Shown here piece after piece: positions 27,811 through 36,942 of a DNA stretch of 64,000 nt (its first letter is position 1; each line of letters begins with the position of its first letter). The position numbers were made by a program, and so were the translations under genes. Under the pieces are notes generated by a model. It did no database searches, was not told the origin of the DNA, and saw nothing but the letters and a program-made list of their open reading frames with translations. The stretch spans positions 737,501 to 801,500 of the forward strand of contig NC_014392.1 in NCBI RefSeq assembly GCF_000145215.1, given 5' to 3'. The stretch comes from Caldicellulosiruptor obsidiansis OB47 (lineage in GTDB: Bacteria; Bacillota; Thermoanaerobacteria; Caldicellulosiruptorales; Caldicellulosiruptoraceae).

Positions 27811-28578
27811 GTGAATGATTTCAGAAAACAAAAAATTCTTTCTATATTAGAACAAAAAGGGGAAATCCAGCTTCAGAAACTCAAAGAATTTTTTCCCGAC
27901 GTATCAACAATGACGCTACGACGCGACTTGATTGCGCTTGAAAAGGAAGGACACCTCATTCGGACGCATGGTGGTGCTATCAGCACAAAAAAGTTGTGGC
28001 AACTAACTGGCCAGGAAGACGAATATTCAAAACGTGCTCAGGAAAATATTGAAGCAAAAATGAAGATTGCAAATATTGCAAAGGGACTTGTTGAAAAAAA
28101 CAGGTCAATATATTTCGACGCAGGTTCTACTATCATGTGTCTTGCCAAAATTATCGATGATAGCAATTTCACAATCATCACAAGCGGACTTAACATTGCA
28201 CTTGAACTTGCGAAAAAGAAGAATGTCTTTGTTGTGATGCTTGGAGGAATTGTCAACAGCAACACCTTATCAGTGTCTGGTCCAAACGCCATATTTTCTC
28301 TTGATAGAATGAACATTGACATTGCTTTTATGAGCGCGTCAGGATTTTGTCTTGAAACAGGATTTAGTGTTTCAAATGCATATGAAGGTGAGCTCAAAAA
28401 AAGGATAATTGAGCAGAGTCAGAAAGTAGTGATGCTTATGGATACTTCAAAGGTAAGAAGGAATATGCCATTTTCATATGCAAGGCTTGATGAGATTGAC
28501 ATATGGGTTTGCGAAAAAGCTCTTCCAGAAGATATTGAAAAAGCTGCCCGTGATTGCGGTGTTAAGATTCTGTATTGA
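27811..28578 (+). CDS. DeoR-family transcriptional repressor
   Basis: Sugar-responsive repressor of about 255 residues. The N-terminal winged helix-turn-helix (RKQKILSILEQKGEIQLQKLKEFFPDVSTMTLRRDLIALEKEGHLIRTHGGA) is followed by the DeoR sensor domain with IFFDAGST-like IYFDAGSTIMCLAK, ITSGLNIALELAK and VMLGGIV. Members bind phosphorylated sugars as inducers. GTG 27811 gives a standard N-terminus; earlier codons add an unlikely MGCGV. It lies between the E1 gene and L-rhamnose isomerase, so it very probably controls this operon and perhaps the divergent and aldolase promoters. Rhamnulose-1-phosphate or a related ester is the natural inducer candidate. Confidence 0.88.
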   Translation: MNDFRKQKILSILEQKGEIQLQKLKEFFPDVSTMTLRRDLIALEKEGHLIRTHGGAISTKKLWQLTGQEDEYSKRAQENIEAKMKIANIAKGLVEKNRSIYFDAGSTIMCLAKIIDDSNFTIITSGLNIALELAKKKNVFVVMLGGIVNSNTLSVSGPNAIFSLDRMNIDIAFMSASGFCLETGFSVSNAYEGELKKRIIEQSQKVVMLMDTSKVRRNMPFSYARLDEIDIWVCEKALPEDIEKAARDCGVKILY

Positions 28579-28602
28579 AAGAAAAGAGAGGGGAGGTTTT
28601 TT

Positions 28603-29883
28603 ATGAACTTAGATTACGAAAAGATTCTTGCTGATTATGAAAGGGCAAAAGAGGTTTATAAGGACTTTGGTGTTGACACAGATGAAGTCTTAAGCAAGAT
28701 GAAAGGAATTAGTATTTCACTTCACTGCTGGCAGGGCGATGATGTGACGGGTTTTGAAGAAGCAACAAAAGGCATGGGCGGTGGCGGGATTTTAGCGACA
28801 GGAAATTATTTTGGCAGAGCGAGAAATGGTGATGAACTCAGGTCTGATTTAGAGTTTGCTATGAGCCTCATTCCTGGCAAACACAAGGTAAATCTTCACG
28901 CTATATATGCTGAGACAGATGGGAAAAAGGTTGAGAGGAATGAGCTTTCAATTGACCACTTTGAAAAGTGGCTCAAGTGGGCAAAAGAAAGGGATATAGG
29001 GATTGATTTTAATCCCACATTTTTTGCCCATCCAAAAGCACAGTCAGGATACACACTCTCAAGCACAGATACAGAGATCAGGAAGTTCTGGATAGAACAT
29101 GGTATAAAATCAAGAGAAATTGCATCCCAGATAGGGAAAGAGCTAAAGAAGACCTGTATAAATAACATATGGATTCCTGATGGTTCAAAAGACTTTACAG
29201 CAAAGAGGTATGAGCACAGGAAGATTTTAAAAGAATCTTTAGATGAGATATTTTCAGCATCTGTTGACAAAACTTATCTTGTTGATTCTGTTGAAAGCAA
29301 GCTTTTCGGAATTGGGTCTGAGGCATTTGTTGTTGGGTCTCATGAATTTTACATGGGCTATGTTTTTACAAGCAAGCACGATATAGCAATTTGTTTTGAC
29401 CTTGGACATTTCCATCCAACAGAAAGTGTGGCTGACAAGATTTCGTCAGTTTTAGCATTTTCAAAAAAAGTACTTTTGCATTTGAGTCGTGGTATGAGAT
29501 GGGACAGCGATCATGTTGTTGTGCTAAACGATGAAGTGGTGTCTGTTTCGCAGGAAGTAAAAAGAGCAGACGCTTTTGACAGAGTATTTTTTGCCCTGGA
29601 CTTTTTTGATGCAAGTATAAACAGGATTATTGCTTGGGTTACAGGTGCAAGAGCTGCTTTAAAATCAATTCTGTATGCTTTGCTTGAACCAACACATCTT
29701 TTAAATGAAGCTGAAGAGGAAGGAGATTTTGGAAAAAGGCTTGCGCTTTTAGAAGAGTTTAAAACTTTACCATTTGGTGCTGTGTGGAATAAATTCTGTT
29801 ATGAAAGTAACATCCCTGTTGGGAACAGCTGGCTTGACAAAGTAAAGGAGTACGAGGAGAAGGTGTTGAAAAGTAGGATATAA
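28603..29883 (+). CDS. rhaA: L-rhamnose isomerase
   Basis: Interconverts L-rhamnose and L-rhamnulose with Mn or Co as cofactor. The 426-residue protein is a close match in layout to RhaA: SISLHCWQGDDVTGFE near residue 40, HAIYAETDGKKVERNEL, FNPTFFAHPKA, IWIPDGSKDFTAKRYEHR and the metal-binding stretch AICFDLGHFHPTESVADKI (about 265-285), then LLHLSRGMRWDSDHVV. Related isomerases also take L-mannose, L-lyxose and others. ATG 28603 follows GAGAGGGGAGG. It is the last gene of the long operon, ended by a strong terminator. Its presence is the main reason for assigning the region to deoxyhexose catabolism. Confidence 0.93.
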   Translation: MNLDYEKILADYERAKEVYKDFGVDTDEVLSKMKGISISLHCWQGDDVTGFEEATKGMGGGGILATGNYFGRARNGDELRSDLEFAMSLIPGKHKVNLHAIYAETDGKKVERNELSIDHFEKWLKWAKERDIGIDFNPTFFAHPKAQSGYTLSSTDTEIRKFWIEHGIKSREIASQIGKELKKTCINNIWIPDGSKDFTAKRYEHRKILKESLDEIFSASVDKTYLVDSVESKLFGIGSEAFVVGSHEFYMGYVFTSKHDIAICFDLGHFHPTESVADKISSVLAFSKKVLLHLSRGMRWDSDHVVVLNDEVVSVSQEVKRADAFDRVFFALDFFDASINRIIAWVTGARAALKSILYALLEPTHLLNEAEEEGDFGKRLALLEEFKTLPFGAVWNKFCYESNIPVGNSWLDKVKEYEEKVLKSRI

Positions 29884-29890
29884 AAACAAA

Positions 29891-29944
29891 AAAGGCTGCA
29901 GTTTGCGGTTTTGGATTATATAAAACCCACTGCAGCCTTTTTTA
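29891..29944. terminator. bidirectional terminator
   Basis: AAAGGCTGCAGT (29891-29902) pairs with ACTGCAGCCTTT (29929-29940), and an inner helix GGTTTT/AAAACC extends it. A and T runs on both flanks serve both convergent isomerase genes. Confidence 0.9.
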
Positions 29945-29953
29945 TATCAGCAA

Positions 29954-31438
29954 TTATTTAAACGGATTTTCATCCTTGTAGAGCATATTTGCTGGTTGAT
30001 TGAACGATATGTCATCAACACCCAGCATTTTCATTGCGTCAAATAGAACTTTTCCGATGTGTTTGAATGCAACTGCTGTGTGGTGCGGGAACCGCTTTTG
30101 AATCAAAACGTATCTGTAGAATCTACCCATTTCTTTTATTGCAAAAACACCAATTCCTCCAAACGAACGTGGGTCAACGTCAATTACCTCACCCTGTGCA
30201 ACGTACGACCTGAGCAAACAGTCAGCTGTTGATTGAAGTCTGAATATTGTTATTTCTCCAGGTTTTATTGCACCTTCAAGTGTTCCGCGTGTGATATCAG
30301 GTTCTTTATCAGGTTCTAAAAGTCTATGCATAATAAGCTGGTATCTCATCTCTGCATATTTCATATGGCAAATTGGAGTATTTCCACAGTGGAATCCCAT
30401 GAAAAGGTCTGTTAGCTTGTAATCTTTGAATTTATCCTTATTTGCTTCATACATATCTTTTGGCACTGTGTTGTTTATATCAAGGATTGTTGCAGGAAGC
30501 TGTGTTGCAAGTGTAACTATATATTCGCTCAGTGCTCCGTATATGTCAACCTCGCATGCCACAGGAATACCTCTTGATGCAAGCCTTGCATTCACATAGC
30601 AAGGAACAAATCCAAACTGTGTCTGAAAAGCTGGCCAGCACTTGTTAGCAAATATTGCAAACTTGCAGCTACCGCGGTATTTTTCATACCAGTCCATCAA
30701 GGTGAGCTCATATTGAGCAAGCTTTGGCAAGATACCTGGGTGTTTGTTACCAGTGCCAAGCTCGTCTTGCATTTGTTTTACAATCTCAGGTATACGCGGG
30801 TCGTCTTTGTGGTTGTTGAAAGCCTCAAACAGATCAAGCTCAGAGTTTTCCATTATCTCTATGCCGAGGTCATAAAGAGGTTTTATTGGTGCGTTGCATG
30901 CAAGAAAATCCTGAGGACGTGGTCCAAAACTGAAGATTTTTAGGTTCTTTACTCCTATCACAACTCTTGCAACATCTACAAAATGTGCAATCATATTTGC
31001 AACTTCTTCTGCATCGCCCACAGGATACTCAGGGATATAGGGATTGAGCTTTCTCAGACCTATATTGTACGAAGCGTTTAGCATACCACAGTAAGCATCG
31101 CCACGACCATCAAACAGATTTTCTTGTGTCTCTTCGGCTGCTGCGACAAACATAGAAGGTCCGTCGAACTTTTGTGCAAGCATTGTTTCAGGTCCTTCTG
31201 GACCAAAGTTTCCAAGATATACAACAAGAGCATTTACGCCTGCTACTTTAAGTTCATCTAAAGCTTTTAAAACGTCGTTTTCATTTTCTACTGTTGTCTT
31301 TGCTTCAAAAATGTCAATGCCAAGACGTTTGCACGTTTCAACCACCGCTTTTCTTCTTTTTTCAGAAAGTGTGATGGGGAAACAGTCTCTGCTGACTGCC
31401 ACAATTCCAGGCTTAACTTCAGGCATATTCTGAATCAT
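29954..31438 (-). CDS. L-fucose/L-arabinose isomerase family protein
   Basis: A 494-residue aldose-ketose isomerase of the FucI/AraA superfamily. Recognisable parts are ALVVYLGNFGPEGPETMLAQKF, FGPRPQDFLACNAP, ANKCWPAFQTQFGFVPCYVNARLASRGIPVACEVD with metal-ligand acids, and HCGNTPICH. The length is shorter than classical FucI (about 590) and nearer the compact thermophile type. Likely substrates are L-fucose, D-arabinose or a related sugar; L-fucose fits the neighbouring 6-deoxysugar genes. ATG 31438 follows GGGAGGG at 10 bases. It is transcribed alone from its own promoter and converges on rhaA. Confidence 0.8.
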   Translation of the reverse strand: MIQNMPEVKPGIVAVSRDCFPITLSEKRRKAVVETCKRLGIDIFEAKTTVENENDVLKALDELKVAGVNALVVYLGNFGPEGPETMLAQKFDGPSMFVAAAEETQENLFDGRGDAYCGMLNASYNIGLRKLNPYIPEYPVGDAEEVANMIAHFVDVARVVIGVKNLKIFSFGPRPQDFLACNAPIKPLYDLGIEIMENSELDLFEAFNNHKDDPRIPEIVKQMQDELGTGNKHPGILPKLAQYELTLMDWYEKYRGSCKFAIFANKCWPAFQTQFGFVPCYVNARLASRGIPVACEVDIYGALSEYIVTLATQLPATILDINNTVPKDMYEANKDKFKDYKLTDLFMGFHCGNTPICHMKYAEMRYQLIMHRLLEPDKEPDITRGTLEGAIKPGEITIFRLQSTADCLLRSYVAQGEVIDVDPRSFGGIGVFAIKEMGRFYRYVLIQKRFPHHTAVAFKHIGKVLFDAMKMLGVDDISFNQPANMLYKDENPFK

Positions 31439-31493
31439 TTCAAATATTCCCTCCCAAATGTTCTTGTAAATTCGGAAATGTCCTTATAATCAA

Positions 31494-31522
31494 ATTATAT
31501 ACTTTTCAACTTGTGCATACAA
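31494..31522 (-). promoter_or_regulatory. promoter of the FucI-family isomerase
   Basis: On the minus strand: TTGTAT (31522-31517), 17 bases and a perfect TATAAT (31499-31494). About 42 bases upstream lies the inverted repeat TTCACA-N11-TGTGAA (31565-31587), a possible activator or repressor site. Confidence 0.6.
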
Positions 31523-31587
31523 TAAATTAATACCATTATATTCCAGTTATAATTAAAAAAATTGTTCACATACAAGTTAAGTGTGAA

Positions 31588-32334
31588 ACTTTGTAGCTTT
31601 TTATAATGTGTTTGTAAGAATTTGGATAAAGAATAAGAACATAGGGAAGACTAATCAAGAATTTTGTGTTTCCAATTTATAATGTAAATTATAGAGTTAG
31701 GTTATATTATTGATGCATTTTCTAATGCTGGGAACTCCATTTTTCTATTTTGCATAGCGTAAGTTCTCTTCCTGTAAGTAAATATTAATTTCTAAGATAC
31801 AGGCAGCTGAAAGTATCCATCTGAGTTTACTTCTTGCCTTTTCATAAATATTAAGGAAAGTCATCGCATATGACAATTAGAATCTCTTTTAGCCCTCTTG
31901 CAATTAATGGTCAAAAACTTTCATTTAGGTAAGCCTTATTTTCTTTGCCGAAGAAAGCGTATATGCTGAAAATGTCTTTTTTACCATTCCAAAGTCGATA
32001 CCGAGGCAGGCATTGCAAGTAGCAAATTTGCTCTTACAATTACCTTAACTTCACTTTTGAATAACCATTGCTTTTGTCATTTTCGTTTTTAGCAAGGCTA
32101 CTTATCTTTCTGATAACATAAAGCAATCGAGCAGGTTTTACTTTTTGTTGCTTTAGGGCTGGGCGGTTAGGATCATCACAGGAAGCAATACATATTTAAT
32201 ACTTGCTTCTTTTGCCATGTTTTTAGCAGTCTCAATAATTTCGTTTTTATTCATTTTAAGTAGCCCCCTTTGATGATTATTTCAATACTAATTATACAGT
32301 GGACACAATTTTGTTTTAACTTCCTGTTAAAATA
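31588..32334. other. eroded intergenic DNA, possible gene relic on the minus strand
   Basis: No intact gene is present. On the minus strand an ATG at 32254, with AAAGGGGGC just upstream, opens a frame of 33 codons (MNKNEIIETAKNMAKEASIK) that soon stops. Further down, short minus-strand frames such as CLGIDFGMVKKTFSAYTLSS (about 31950-32010) follow in different frames with stops between them. They look like pieces of a decayed coding sequence, perhaps a transposase, but the family cannot be named with confidence. Confidence 0.35.
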
Positions 32335-32373
32335 AAAACTACTACAGCAAAAGGCTGTGGTTTTCGTTTTTTT
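32335..32373 (+). terminator. terminator-like hairpin upstream of hicBA
   Basis: ACTACAGC pairs with GCTGTGGT (one G-U) around a short A-rich loop, and flanking AAA/TTT extends the stem; TCGTTTTTTT follows. It isolates the hicBA promoter from upstream reading. Confidence 0.6.
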
Positions 32374-32376
32374 GTG

Positions 32377-32385
32377 TGGTATAAT
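32377..32385 (+). promoter_or_regulatory. extended -10 promoter of hicBA
   Basis: TGG directly followed by TATAAT (32380-32385) forms an extended -10 element; no good -35 is visible. The same TGTGGTATAAT string occurs before mltG at 54182-54192. Confidence 0.55.
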
Positions 32386-32430
32386 AAAAGTTGAAAGCAA
32401 AAAACTTTGAGGCTTAAAGGGGAGTTTGTT

Positions 32431-32631
32431 ATGTTGTTTACAGTAGTAGTAAGCAAAGAAGACAACTGGTATATCGCCAAATGCATAGAAAACAGTGTAG
32501 CTTCACAGGGGAAAACTGTCGAAGAAGCAATAGCCAATTTAAAAGAAGCTCTTGAACTTTACTATGAAGGAGAAGAGATACAAAAACCACAGATGCCACC
32601 GCTAATAACTACCATAGAGGTGGCAATATAA
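32431..32631 (+). CDS. hicB: HicB-like antitoxin
   Basis: Antitoxin of a type II pair. The 66-residue protein is a minimal HicB fold (FTVVVSKEDNWYIAKCIENSVASQGKTVEEAIANLKEALELYYE) with the typical partial RNase H-like strand pattern. It lacks the C-terminal DNA-binding domain found in longer HicB proteins, so autoregulation may depend on the complex or be absent. ATG 32431 follows AAAGGGGAG; an upstream in-frame codon overlaps that site. The toxin gene starts on the base after its stop codon. The order is antitoxin first, toxin second. Confidence 0.88.
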   Translation: MLFTVVVSKEDNWYIAKCIENSVASQGKTVEEAIANLKEALELYYEGEEIQKPQMPPLITTIEVAI

Positions 32632-32859
32632 ATGTCACCAAAATACCCTGTACTAAAGCCACAGGAAATAATAAGAGCGCTCAAAAAAGCCGGGTTCAGA
32701 GAAGTGTCACAAAAAGGCAGTCATTTCAAGCTAAAGAAAGAGAATCCAACAAGTATTGTGATTATCCCAATGCATGAAGAAGTTGCAAGGGGAACATTGA
32801 AAAGTATTCTGGAACAGGCAGGGATAAGTCTAGAAGAGTTTTTAAAACTCTACAGGTAA
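32632..32859 (+). CDS. hicA: HicA-like mRNA interferase toxin
   Basis: A 75-residue toxin of the HicA/YcfA family, which has a double-stranded-RNA-binding-like fold and cleaves mRNA. The conserved pattern is complete: PVLKPQEIIRALKKAGF, the GSHFKL segment with catalytic H31, then VIIPMHEEVARGTLKSILEQAGIS. It begins immediately after hicB without a gap, so translation is coupled. A strong hairpin terminator follows at 32902-32954. The pair sits in otherwise gene-poor eroded DNA, as is common for toxin-antitoxin modules. Confidence 0.9.
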   Translation: MSPKYPVLKPQEIIRALKKAGFREVSQKGSHFKLKKENPTSIVIIPMHEEVARGTLKSILEQAGISLEEFLKLYR

Positions 32860-32901
32860 TAAAGACACAACTCAGAAGCTGCGAATAATTCCACAATCAA
32901 A

Positions 32902-32954
32902 AAAAGTTAGCCACAGGTAGCTGGCAAGGAGCTATTTGTGGCTTTTTGTTTTTT
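32902..32954 (+). terminator. terminator after hicBA
   Basis: AGCCACAGGTAGCT pairs with AGCTATTTGTGGCT around a 7-base loop with one bulge, preceded by AAAAA and followed by TTTTGTTTTTT. Strong, and usable in both directions. Confidence 0.85.
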
Positions 32955-32969
32955 CAGGGGTGTTTTTAG

Positions 32970-33104
32970 ATGCAAAAGAAAACAGCAAGGTTTTGTATTC
33001 AAAAAGAGCTTCAAACTTTAAAAATGCTTCTTCCAGAAGTTATTATTTTTCTTCTCATGCTTGCAGTACTCATTATTCGAATTCTTGCTGTTTTGCTGGA
33101 TTAA
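32970..33104 (+). CDS. possible small membrane peptide, 44 aa
   Basis: ATG 32970 lies about 6 bases after CAGGGGTG, a fair ribosome site, and opens 44 codons: a basic N-terminus (MQKKTARFCIQKELQTLK), then one strongly hydrophobic helix (PEVIIFLLMLAVLIIRILAVLL). The positive-inside arrangement is that of a single-pass membrane peptide. No family is recognised. It could be a real small protein, a type I-toxin-like peptide or the remnant of a longer gene. Location directly after a terminator without a clear promoter lowers confidence. Confidence 0.3.
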   Translation: MQKKTARFCIQKELQTLKMLLPEVIIFLLMLAVLIIRILAVLLD

Positions 33105-33584
33105 ACCCTTGCAAACTTGATGCAAACATGCTACAGTATACTCAAATTCATTGCCAGAAATACAACTTTTAGGTGTTTATACAAAGTGTTAAATTTTTTT
33201 ACACATAATGAAGGCATATTTACTACCTAATTTATTACAGAATAGAGAATGAAAAATTTCTATTTTCTTTAATAAGTCTTAAATGGTGTTCTCACATTCA
33301 TTCCCTTACCGCAATGGGAGCTGAAAAAGATTCATGTGTCCTGCTACTTTTGAGTTCTTATGAATAAATTCTTCTTTGCTTTTGCCTCTCTGAGCATGAA
33401 TCATTAAAAAGTATTCATCATCTTTTTGCTTCGGCAAATATCTCTACATCTATTCGAGCTCAAGTTTTAAAAGCTACTTTTAAAATGAAAACTTTTATGC
33501 TACAATATCATAGTTAAAATATAACTTTTTATTAGAGTGACAGCAATAAAAAATTTAAAATAAATTTTTTGAGGGAGGATTAGG
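33105..33584. other. intergenic region before tig
   Basis: About 480 AT-rich bases without an intact frame. A TGC-TACAAT extended -10 (33498-33506) with a poor -35 probably starts the tig transcript. No CIRCE heat-shock element was seen. Nothing else was recognised. Confidence 0.4.
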
Positions 33585-34901
33585 ATGGAGTTTAAAATTG
33601 AAAAAAAAGGAACAAACAAAGCAATAATTGAGGTTGAGGTTGAGGCTGAAAAGTTTGAAGAAGGTCTTCAGAAGTCTTACCTGAAAAATGCAAAATATTT
33701 CAAAATTCCAGGTTTTAGGCCTGGCAAGGCTCCAAGGTCTTTAATAGAGAGAGCTTATGGCGAAGAGGTTTTTTATGATGATGCTATTGACTATGTTTTA
33801 AATGAGACATATCCAAAAGTGATTGAAGAGAGCAAACTTGAAGTTGTCTCAAGGCCAGAAGTTGATATTGTTCAAGTTGGAAAGGACAAGAATTTTATAT
33901 ACAGGGCGGAAGTGTATGTAAAACCTGAATTTGAGCTTGGTCAGTATAAAGGAATTGAAATCAAGAAAATCGAATATCCTGTTGCAGAAGAAGAGGTGGA
34001 ACACGAGCTTGAACACTTAAGAGAGGAAAATGCAAGGTTTGTTCCTGTTGAAAGACCTGTTCAGCAAGGGGATATTGTTACAATAGACTTTGAAGGGTTT
34101 GTGGATGGAGAACCGATTAAGGGTGGTGCTGCTCAAGATTATGAGCTTACAATAGGTTCTAACGCATTTATACCGGGGTTTGAAGAGCAGATTATTGGTA
34201 TGAACAAGGGTGAGGAAAAAGAAATAGAGGTAACATTCCCTGAAGATTATCAGGAACCTTCGCTTGCTGGTAAAAAGGCAACTTTCAAGGTAAAAGTGAA
34301 GGATATAAAGGTGAAAGAGCTTCCTGAACTTGATGATGAGTTTGCAAAAGATGTCAGTGAATTTGAGACATTAGAGGAACTTAAGGCAAGTATAAGAAAT
34401 AGAATTAAAGAGAAAAATGACCAAAGAGCAAAAGACGAGATGATTGATGCAATTTTAGAAAAGATTGCTCAAAATACATCAATAGATATTCCCGAACCAA
34501 TGATTGAAAATCAGATAAATTATTATATTGAAGATGTTGCAAGAAACCTGAAGTATTTTGGCATGACATACGAAAGATACCTGCAAGCTATAGGAAAGAC
34601 TGATGCTGAATTTAGAAGCCAGTTTAGAGAAAGAGCAGAGAAGGCTGTAAGAAATAACCTCATCCTGGAAAAGATTGCAAAGGTAGAAAATATCCAGGCT
34701 ACAGATGAAGAGCTTCAAAAAGAGCTTGAAAGACTTGCAAAGATGTATAATTTGGAAGTTGATAAGCTCAAAGAAAGACTTTCTGAAGATGATATTGAAT
34801 ATATAAAAGAGGGTATAATCCTAAATAAGGCTATAGATTTTATTTACGAAAATGCTAAAATTATAAGTGAAGGGGTTCAAGGCGAAAATCAGGAAAATTA
34901 A
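33585..34901 (+). CDS. tig: trigger factor, ribosome-associated chaperone
   Basis: Ribosome-bound prolyl isomerase and chaperone for nascent chains. The 438-residue protein has the three expected parts: the N-terminal ribosome-binding domain with the signature [17 protein letters not shown] (about residues 38-54), the FKBP-type PPIase domain (about 155-245, [32 protein letters not shown]), and the long helical C-terminal chaperone arms. ATG 33585 follows GAGGGAGGA. It heads the standard tig-clpP-clpX cluster of protein folding and turnover. Confidence 0.97.
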   Translation: MEFKIEKKGTNKAIIEVEVEAEKFEEGLQKSYLKNAKYFKIPGFRPGKAPRSLIERAYGEEVFYDDAIDYVLNETYPKVIEESKLEVVSRPEVDIVQVGKDKNFIYRAEVYVKPEFELGQYKGIEIKKIEYPVAEEEVEHELEHLREENARFVPVERPVQQGDIVTIDFEGFVDGEPIKGGAAQDYELTIGSNAFIPGFEEQIIGMNKGEEKEIEVTFPEDYQEPSLAGKKATFKVKVKDIKVKELPELDDEFAKDVSEFETLEELKASIRNRIKEKNDQRAKDEMIDAILEKIAQNTSIDIPEPMIENQINYYIEDVARNLKYFGMTYERYLQAIGKTDAEFRSQFRERAEKAVRNNLILEKIAKVENIQATDEELQKELERLAKMYNLEVDKLKERLSEDDIEYIKEGIILNKAIDFIYENAKIISEGVQGENQEN

Positions 34902-34948
34902 ATGAAGTTTTTAGCAAATTTTGTTTTTTAAAAAAGGAGGTAAAAATT

Positions 34949-35536
34949 ATGTCTGCACTTGTTCCAATAGTTATTGAGCAGACAAACCGTGGCGAGAGAG
35001 CATATGACATATATTCAAGGCTTTTAAAGGACAGGATAGTAATCCTCAGCGGTGAGATTACAGACGATATTGCATCACTTATAGTTGCTCAGCTTCTTTT
35101 CTTAGAAGCTGAAGACCCTGACAAAGACATTTACCTTTATATAAACTCACCTGGTGGATCTGTTACAGCGGGTTTTGCAATCTATGACACAATGCAATAT
35201 ATAAAACCTGATGTTTCAACAATCTGTGTTGGGATGGCAGCATCAATGGGCGCGTTCCTGCTTGCGGCAGGTGCAAAAGGCAAGAGGTTTGCCCTGCCAA
35301 ACAGCGAAATAATGATACATCAGCCGCTTGGTGGTGTTCGCGGTCAGGCAACAGATATAAAAATCCATGCAGAATGGATTTTAAAGATAAAAAATAGAAT
35401 AAATAAAATCCTGTCAGAGAGGACCGGTCAGCCAATTGAAGTGATTGAGCGCGATACAGACCGTGACTTTTTCATGACAGCAGAAGAAGCACTAAAATAT
35501 GGTATCATTGACAGGGTGATTGAAAGGCGTCCATAA
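34949..35536 (+). CDS. clpP: ATP-dependent Clp protease proteolytic subunit
   Basis: Serine peptidase that forms the tetradecameric barrel used by ClpX. The 195-residue length is standard. The catalytic serine S99 lies in [15 protein letters not shown] and the histidine H124 in [10 protein letters not shown]; the aspartate is in the [10 protein letters not shown] segment near 173. SPGGSVTAG, the oxyanion region, is present at about 67-75. ATG 34949 follows AAAAGGAGG. ClpX follows 29 bases later. Confidence 0.97.
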   Translation: MSALVPIVIEQTNRGERAYDIYSRLLKDRIVILSGEITDDIASLIVAQLLFLEAEDPDKDIYLYINSPGGSVTAGFAIYDTMQYIKPDVSTICVGMAASMGAFLLAAGAKGKRFALPNSEIMIHQPLGGVRGQATDIKIHAEWILKIKNRINKILSERTGQPIEVIERDTDRDFFMTAEEALKYGIIDRVIERRP

Positions 35537-35565
35537 ATCCTTCTTTAATTTGAGGTGATTCAAAA

Positions 35566-36867
35566 TTGGCTAAGTTTGAAGAAAAGAAACAACTGAGATG
35601 TTCATTCTGTGGAAAGTCACAGGATGAAGTAAGACGACTTGTTGCTGGTCCCGGCGTTTATATCTGTGATGAGTGCATTGAACTTTGTTCTGAAATAATC
35701 TCAGAGGATTTTGAAGAAGAAGAATACAATGAGTTTGACGACAGACTCCCAACTCCAAAGGAGATAAAAGAGTTTTTAGACCAATACGTTGTTGGTCAGG
35801 ACCACGCAAAAAAGATTTTGTCTGTTGCTGTATATAACCATTACAAGAGGATATACTACCACGATACTAAAAAAGATGATGTTGAACTTCAAAAGAGCAA
35901 CATCTTGATGCTTGGACCAACAGGGTCTGGTAAAACATACCTTGCACAGACTCTTGCAAAGATGTTGAATGTTCCGTTTGCAATAGCTGATGCAACAACT
36001 TTGACAGAGGCAGGTTATGTTGGTGAAGACGTTGAAAATATCCTGCTCAGGCTCATACAGAATGCTGACTATGATATTGAAAGAGCAGAGCGTGGTATAA
36101 TCTATATAGATGAGATTGACAAGATTGCAAGAAAGTCTGACAATCCTTCTATCACAAGAGATGTTTCAGGCGAAGGTGTTCAGCAGGCACTGCTCAAAAT
36201 ATTGGAAGGGACTATTGCTTCTGTACCACCACAGGGTGGGAGAAAACATCCACATCAGGAATTTATACAGATAGACACAACAAACATCCTGTTTATCTGT
36301 GGCGGTGCATTTGAGGGTATTGAGAAGATAATTGAAAAGAGAATTGGTGAAAAGACACTTGGTTTTAATGCAAAGATTGAAAGTAAAAAAGAAAAAAAGA
36401 TTGGAGATATACTAAGACAGATAATGCCTCAGGACCTTTTAAAGTTTGGAATGATTCCAGAATTTATAGGACGCGTGCCTATAATAGTTACATTGGATGC
36501 ATTGGATAAAGAGGCTTTAATAAAGATACTGACAGAGCCCAAAAATGCACTTGTAAAGCAGTATCAAAAACTTTTTGCAATGGATGGTGTAGAACTTGAG
36601 TTTGAAAAAGATGCTCTTGAGGCTATTGCTGACAAAGCAATTGAACGCAACACTGGTGCAAGAGGTCTTAGAGCTATCATGGAAGAGATTATGCTTGATG
36701 TGATGTTTGAGATTCCATCAAATGATAAGATAGAAAAGGTTATTATTACAAAAGCGGCTGTTTTAAAAGAAGATAAACCTATTGTAATAATAAATGAAAA
36801 CAAGAAAGTTCAGAAAAAGCCGAGACTAAAACAACGTCTTCAGGAAAGAAGAGGAAATGTATCATAA
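35566..36867 (+). CDS. clpX: ATP-dependent Clp protease ATP-binding subunit ClpX
   Basis: AAA+ unfoldase that feeds substrates to ClpP. The 433-residue protein has the N-terminal four-cysteine zinc domain ([12 protein letters not shown]...ICDECIELC, about 11-45), Walker [13 protein letters not shown] (about 117-128), Walker [12 protein letters not shown] (about 178-188), the RKHPHQEF segment and the IGF-loop equivalent (EKTLGFNAK). The start is TTG 35566 with GAGGTG upstream; no ATG fits. It ends the tig-clpP-clpX cluster, closed by a terminator. Confidence 0.97.
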   Translation: MAKFEEKKQLRCSFCGKSQDEVRRLVAGPGVYICDECIELCSEIISEDFEEEEYNEFDDRLPTPKEIKEFLDQYVVGQDHAKKILSVAVYNHYKRIYYHDTKKDDVELQKSNILMLGPTGSGKTYLAQTLAKMLNVPFAIADATTLTEAGYVGEDVENILLRLIQNADYDIERAERGIIYIDEIDKIARKSDNPSITRDVSGEGVQQALLKILEGTIASVPPQGGRKHPHQEFIQIDTTNILFICGGAFEGIEKIIEKRIGEKTLGFNAKIESKKEKKIGDILRQIMPQDLLKFGMIPEFIGRVPIIVTLDALDKEALIKILTEPKNALVKQYQKLFAMDGVELEFEKDALEAIADKAIERNTGARGLRAIMEEIMLDVMFEIPSNDKIEKVIITKAAVLKEDKPIVIINENKKVQKKPRLKQRLQERRGNVS

Positions 36868-36905
36868 CATAAAAATCTGAAAATGTACAATCTGACAATT
36901 AGAAC

Positions 36906-36942
36906 AGAAGGCTGGAGAAAACTACCAGCCTTCTTCTTTTTG
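36906..36942 (+). terminator. terminator after clpX
   Basis: AGAAGGCTGG (36906-36915) pairs exactly with CCAGCCTTCT (36925-36934) around a 9-base loop, then TCTTTTTG. Confidence 0.88.

Noticed and set aside
32936..33172. 78-codon frame beginning inside the hicBA terminator
   Set aside because: It starts in the terminator stem, has no ribosome site and is serine/asparagine/cysteine-rich without a pattern; the 44-codon frame in another register is the better candidate.
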